36,842 bases of DNA. It comes from Rhodobacter sp. CACIA14H1. GTDB lineage: Bacteria > Pseudomonadota > Alphaproteobacteria > Rhodobacterales > Rhodobacteraceae. The stretch is taken from contig AYNO01000016.1 of NCBI GenBank assembly GCA_000500915.1, positions 1 to 36,842 of the forward strand. Reading direction: 5' to 3'. Made by a program: the position numbers and the translations under genes. This document shows, piece by piece, positions 33,731-36,842 of the stretch (within the stretch, counting starts at the first letter, position 1; every line of letters starts with the position of its first letter). The notes beneath the pieces are model-generated. The model ran no database searches and had not been told where the DNA came from. It saw only the letters and a program-made list of their open reading frames with translations.

Positions 33731-34729
33731 ATGAAAAAGATTCTTCTCGCAACGACCATGCTCGTTGCCGGCGCGTCGATCGCCGCCGCCGAGGTGACCC
33801 TGTCGGGTTCGGCCCGCATGGGTGTCATCTCGAACTACTCGGACAACGTGGCAGCTAACGGTGACGAGTCGGACCTGACCTTCACCTCGCGTGCTCGCGT
33901 GGTGTTCAACCTGTCCGGCGAGTCGGATTCGGGTCTGTCCTTCGGCGCTTCGTTCCGTGCTGACAACGCTGTCGGCGCGAACGCTGGCGACGCTGGCTCC
34001 GTATTCGTTTCGGGCGCCTTCGGCAAGCTGTCGATGGGCGACGTTGACGGCGCTGCCCAGATGGCGACCGGCCACGTTGCTGGCGTCGGCCTGACCGGCC
34101 TCGGCGACCTGAACGAGTCGGTGTTCCTGGGTGCCGGCGATGGTGCGACCGACCCGACCGCCCTGTACGAATACGCCGCTGGCGACTTTACCGTGTACTT
34201 GTCGGCTACGAATCCGGTCACGACCCTTGGTGTCGCTGGCCCGCCGGCGACCCGCACGTCTGACCTCACCGCTGTTGCCATCGGTGGTAAGTACACCTTC
34301 GGCGACTACACGGTCGGCCTCGGCTACGAAAACCTGTCTGGCTTCGAAGCTGCTGCGACGGGCGCTGTTGCTATCGGTGCTGACAACACCGACGTCGATC
34401 ACGTCGTCCTGAAAGTTTCGGCGAACGTCGCTGGCTTCGCCGTTCAGGGCCTTATCGGTCAGGCTGACGGTACGTGGCGCGGTGTGGCTGTGGACGCCGA
34501 TCAGTACGCTGCTTCCGTCTCGTATACCACCGGCGCTCTGACCGGCACCGTGTTCTACACGGATGACTCGGGTCTTGCAGCGCTGGGCGGCACCACCGCT
34601 TACGGCATCGGTGCTTCGTATGACCTCGGTGGCGGCGCTTCGGTCGTTGGCGGTGTTGTCGAGAACAAAGATGCGAACGCAGGCGCTGGCGCTACCGCCT
34701 TCGACCTCGGTCTGAACTTCTCCTTCTGA
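33731..34729 (+). CDS. Gram-negative porin (copy 1)
   Basis: The 332-residue outer-membrane protein starts MKKILLATTMLVAGASIAAA, a Sec signal peptide, followed by EVTLSGSARMGVISNY, the usual first strand of alphaproteobacterial porins. The chain is an alternating beta-barrel pattern with glycine- and aspartate-rich turns and ends FDLGLNFSF, the aromatic C-terminal signature for BAM recognition. The family forms trimeric diffusion channels for small solutes. AGGGA lies upstream of the ATG. Codon use differs from neighbours: many GCT, GTT and GGT, as in highly expressed genes. A paralogue follows 371 bp downstream with stretches of near-identical DNA. A strong terminator sits after the stop, so each porin is a separate transcript. 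Confidence 0.93.
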   Translation: MKKILLATTMLVAGASIAAAEVTLSGSARMGVISNYSDNVAANGDESDLTFTSRARVVFNLSGESDSGLSFGASFRADNAVGANAGDAGSVFVSGAFGKLSMGDVDGAAQMATGHVAGVGLTGLGDLNESVFLGAGDGATDPTALYEYAAGDFTVYLSATNPVTTLGVAGPPATRTSDLTAVAIGGKYTFGDYTVGLGYENLSGFEAAATGAVAIGADNTDVDHVVLKVSANVAGFAVQGLIGQADGTWRGVAVDADQYAASVSYTTGALTGTVFYTDDSGLAALGGTTAYGIGASYDLGGGASVVGGVVENKDANAGAGATAFDLGLNFSF

Positions 34730-34752
34730 TCCATCCGGATCGACGGAAACGG

Positions 34753-34780
34753 AAGAGCGGGCTTCGGCCCGCTCTTTTGC
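34753..34780 (+). terminator. Rho-independent terminator of porin 1
   Basis: AAGAGCGGGC (34753-34762) pairs with GCCCGCTCTT (34767-34776) around a TTCG tetraloop, followed by TT and further T-rich sequence. It begins 24 bases after the stop codon. Confidence 0.93.
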
Positions 34781-34916
34781 TTTTGCGCAGGGCCGCCCTT
34801 CGGTGGCCGGGTCTCAAGCCAACCGGCGCGGGAATCATCTGCAGGGACGGGCAGGGCGCGTTCGGCGGCCCTATTGTGCCGACCGCGCAGGACTTGGCCC
34901 TGCAAGTCCCCGAAAA

Positions 34917-35011
34917 TTAACGAATTTTAACGATTGTCGGTCCCCCGGCCCTGAAATGGCGTTCCGGTGTCACGGACTGTGGCGCGAATGCATCGTTAAC
35001 TTTTGTTAATC
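34917..35011 (+). promoter_or_regulatory. upstream region of porin 2 with paired TTAAC repeats
   Basis: Two pairs of repeats with a ten-base period are visible: TTAAC at 34917-34921 and 34927-34931, and TTAAC/TTAAT at 34996-35000 and 35006-35010. The second pair is the copy of the element before porin 1. TATAAT at 35036-35041 is a candidate -10 sequence, but no good -35 at normal spacing was found. The rest of the 371-bp gap between the porins holds the porin 1 terminator and no gene. The pairs look like direct binding sites; CtrA-type sites also contain TTAA repeats, but usually with a different spacing. Confidence 0.45.
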
Positions 35012-35100
35012 AAACACCTTGAAAGCATAAGGCTTTATAATGTCTCCGGCACGGGTTTAGGGTCCGCCCCATCGGTTCTTTACCAGTAAGGAGACTACCA

Positions 35101-36162
35101 ATGAAAAAAGTCCTGCTCGCGACGACCATGCTCGTCGCCGGCGCATCGGTCGCCGCCGCAGAAGTGACGCTGTCGGGTGACGCCCGCATGGGTATCATCG
35201 GTGGCGGCATCGACAACCCCGCCACGGCCCAGAAAGAAGACGCCACCGCCTTCACCTCGCGTGCCCGCGTTGCCTTCACCCTGTCGGGCGAGTCGGATTC
35301 GGGCCTGTCCTTCGGCGCTTCGTTCCGTGCGGACAACGCCGGTGCGGCCGCTGGCGGCACCGCCGGTTCCGTGTTCATCTCGGGCGCCTTCGGCAAGCTG
35401 TCGATGGGCGACGTTGACGGCGCGGCGCAAAAGGCCACCGGCCACGTTGCCGGCGTCGGCCTGACCGGCCTGGGCGACCTGAACGAGTCGACCTTCCTCG
35501 GCGCTGGCGGCCTGAACGTGCTGACGCAAGCCTTCGCAGGCCCCGGCCAGACCGCGAACCCGCTGGAAACCGGCGACCCGACGCTGCTGTACGAATACTC
35601 GGCTGGCGACTTCACCGGTTACTTCTCGATCACCAACCCGGCCGACATCACGACCGGCGGCGCCGGTGCGCTGAACACGCTTGCGTCCAACGCCGAAGCC
35701 GTCGCCATCGGCGCGACCTACAAGTTCGGTGACTACGCGATCGGTCTGGGCCATGAGCAGCTCAAGGGTTATGTCAACGCCGGTCCCGGCGCTGCGCCGA
35801 ACCCGGCCGTGGACAACACCAACCTGAAGCACACCGTGGTTTCCGTCTCGGGCACCGTCGCCGGTGTGACCGTCAAGGGTCTGTACGGCAAGGCTTCGGG
35901 CACCCTCGCCGGTGCGAACGTTGTCCGTCCTGGCTTCAACGGCAAGCAGTATGCGGCTTCGGCCTCCTACACCACCGGCGCGATCACCGGCACCGTGTTC
36001 TACGCGGATGACTCGGCTCTCGGCGGCGTTGCGGCCTACGGCATCGGCGGTTCCTACGACCTCGGCGGCGGTGCCAAGGTTGTCGGCGGCGTTGCCAAGA
36101 CCAAAGTCGCCGGCCCCGGCGATGCGACCACCTTCGACCTCGGCGTGTCGCTCTCCTTCTGA
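35101..36162 (+). CDS. Gram-negative porin (copy 2)
   Basis: The 353-residue outer-membrane protein starts MKKVLLATTMLVAGASVAAA, a Sec signal peptide, followed by EVTLSGDARMGIIGGG. GGAG lies seven bases before the ATG. The chain keeps the porin pattern, including ESDSGLSFGASFRADNAG, VFISGAFGKLSMGDVDGAAQKATGHV and the aromatic end FDLGVSLSF. It is about 20 residues longer than copy 1; the extra residues lie mainly in a loop near 140-165 (LNVLTQAFAGPGQTANPLETG), probably an external or constriction loop that would alter selectivity. Most codons end in C, unlike the T-rich usage of copy 1, yet several conserved blocks are identical at the DNA level, including 44 bases at 35380-35423. A strong terminator follows. 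Confidence 0.93.
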   Translation: MKKVLLATTMLVAGASVAAAEVTLSGDARMGIIGGGIDNPATAQKEDATAFTSRARVAFTLSGESDSGLSFGASFRADNAGAAAGGTAGSVFISGAFGKLSMGDVDGAAQKATGHVAGVGLTGLGDLNESTFLGAGGLNVLTQAFAGPGQTANPLETGDPTLLYEYSAGDFTGYFSITNPADITTGGAGALNTLASNAEAVAIGATYKFGDYAIGLGHEQLKGYVNAGPGAAPNPAVDNTNLKHTVVSVSGTVAGVTVKGLYGKASGTLAGANVVRPGFNGKQYAASASYTTGAITGTVFYADDSALGGVAAYGIGGSYDLGGGAKVVGGVAKTKVAGPGDATTFDLGVSLSF

Positions 36163-36182
36163 TCCGTCACCGGATCGACAGG

Positions 36183-36212
36183 AAAAGGGCGGGCCTCGTG
36201 CCCGCCCTTTTT
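36183..36212 (+). terminator. Rho-independent terminator of porin 2
   Basis: AAAGGGCGGGC (36184-36194) pairs with GCCCGCCCTTT (36200-36210) around a five-base loop, followed by TT. It begins about 20 bases after the porin 2 stop codon. Confidence 0.93.
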
Positions 36213-36278
36213 CATTAGCCTGACTTCCCTTCCGCCCCGCCCTATGTTCCTGATGGCCTGCGCAACAGGGGGGACGGG

Positions 36279-36842
36279 ATGGCACTTTCCGACATTACGG
36301 CACGGATCACGGCGGCCACACAGGCGGCGGGGCGCACGGCCGGTTCCGTCACGCTGATCGCCGTGTCCAAGGTCCAGCCGCTGGAGCGGGTGGTCGCGGT
36401 GCTGGAACAGGGCCACCGCGTCTTTGGCGAGAATTACGTGCAGGAAGCGGCGGCGAAATGGCCGGACCTGCGGGCGCGGTTCGGGGCGGTGCAGGTGCAT
36501 ATGATCGGGCCGTTGCAGACCAACAAGGCCAAGGTTGCGGTGGACCTGTTCGACGCGATCCACACGCTGGACCGCCCGTCGCTTGCCGAGAAACTGGCGC
36601 GGCTGGCGCAGGAGCGGGGGCGCTCTCCGCAACTCTTCGTGCAGGTGAACACGGGGGAGGAGCCGCAGAAGGCGGGCGTCCTTCCCGCCGATCTGGATGC
36701 CTTCGTCGCAACCTGCCGCGCGATGGACCTGCCCCTGTCCGGCCTGATGTGCATCCCGCCCGAGGGCGAGGATGCGGCCCCCCATTTCGCCGCGCTGGCG
36801 GGCATGGCGGCGCGGAACGGGCTGTCCGGCCTGTCCATGGGC
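36279..36842 (+). CDS. YggS/PLPBP family pyridoxal phosphate-binding protein (partial)
   Basis: The first 188 residues are present and the gene runs off the right edge; the usual length is about 215-230. It starts MALSDITARITAATQAAGRTAGSVTLIAVSKVQPLERVVAVLEQG, where the lysine in VSKVQP is the PLP-binding lysine of the family. FGENYVQEAAAKW, HMIGPLQTNKAKVAVDLFDAIHTLD and LFVQVNTGEEPQKAGV follow, all characteristic of YggS/PROSC. The protein is a cytoplasmic TIM-barrel monomer with no known enzymatic activity, thought to buffer PLP and vitamin B6 homeostasis. GGGACGGG lies just before the ATG. It begins after the porin 2 terminator, so it has its own promoter. Confidence 0.92.
   Translation, partial: MALSDITARITAATQAAGRTAGSVTLIAVSKVQPLERVVAVLEQGHRVFGENYVQEAAAKWPDLRARFGAVQVHMIGPLQTNKAKVAVDLFDAIHTLDRPSLAEKLARLAQERGRSPQLFVQVNTGEEPQKAGVLPADLDAFVATCRAMDLPLSGLMCIPPEGEDAAPHFAALAGMAARNGLSGLSMG

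Noticed and set aside
34917-35010. CtrA binding sites
   Set aside because: TTAA half-sites are present but spaced by six bases, not the seven of the Caulobacter consensus; the assignment is too weak to call.

Overview
The window reads as ordinary high-G+C alphaproteobacterial chromosome, most likely from a member of the Rhodobacteraceae. The reasons are: family signatures typical of that group (a long DUF2125 protein, DUF4170 beside the lipid A genes, DUF3576 upstream of leuS, tandem Gram-negative porins with N-termini starting MKK), a leuS-lptE-holA order, and G+C-ending codons nearly throughout. No rRNA, tRNA, CRISPR array, IS element or prophage was seen. Assignments rest on motifs and family knowledge; no database search was possible.

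Layout. 1-2.4 kb: the end of a TetR-type regulator converges on an alkane hydroxylase (alkB, frameshifted) lying behind mutY. 2.4-4.8 kb: a DciA-like DUF721 protein, a DsbA-type oxidoreductase and a class III CoA-transferase. 4.8-7.2 kb: a lipid A/Kdo cluster (DUF4170, waaA, lpxK). 7.4-10.4 kb: a small membrane-anchored protein and a DEAD-box RNA helicase with a long repetitive basic tail. 10.5-14.3 kb: an inositol-monophosphatase-like enzyme, PmbA and a secreted DUF2125 protein. 14.4-18.4 kb: an SDR and a crotonase translationally coupled, then an HPP/CBS membrane protein, a GAF protein and a LysR regulator. 18.4-20.4 kb: a lower-G+C block with an uncharacterised two-gene unit (a four-helix membrane protein and a secreted protein). 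20.4-26.2 kb: a YdcSTUV/PatD-like polyamine uptake and aldehyde oxidation operon. 26.3-28.5 kb: a hypothetical protein, a TIGR03862-type flavoprotein and a small HNH protein. 28.5-33.4 kb: holA, lptE, leuS, DUF378 and DUF3576 genes on the minus strand. 33.7-36.2 kb: two tandem porin paralogues. 36.3 kb to the end: the start of a YggS/PLPBP gene.

Functional themes. The envelope is well represented (lpxK, waaA, lptE, porins, DsbA, DUF2125 and DUF3576 proteins). The polyamine operon is the clearest pathway unit: a periplasmic binding protein, an ATPase and two permeases import the amine, and the dehydrogenase oxidises the derived aminoaldehyde. Stem-loops after the binding-protein gene and a dense hairpin cluster between the ATPase and permease genes could grade expression along the operon.

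Quality warning. Five genes (alkB, HPP/CBS, GAF, LysR, holA) each need exactly one base added or removed in a G or C run to restore a full-length family member. This pattern fits homopolymer indel errors in the assembly better than five independent pseudogenes.

The best candidate for something undescribed is the 18.4-20.0 kb two-gene unit. Other items worth checking are a conserved 22-nt intergenic block attached to hairpins, a shared upstream element of the two porins, and a crotonase lacking both usual catalytic glutamates.
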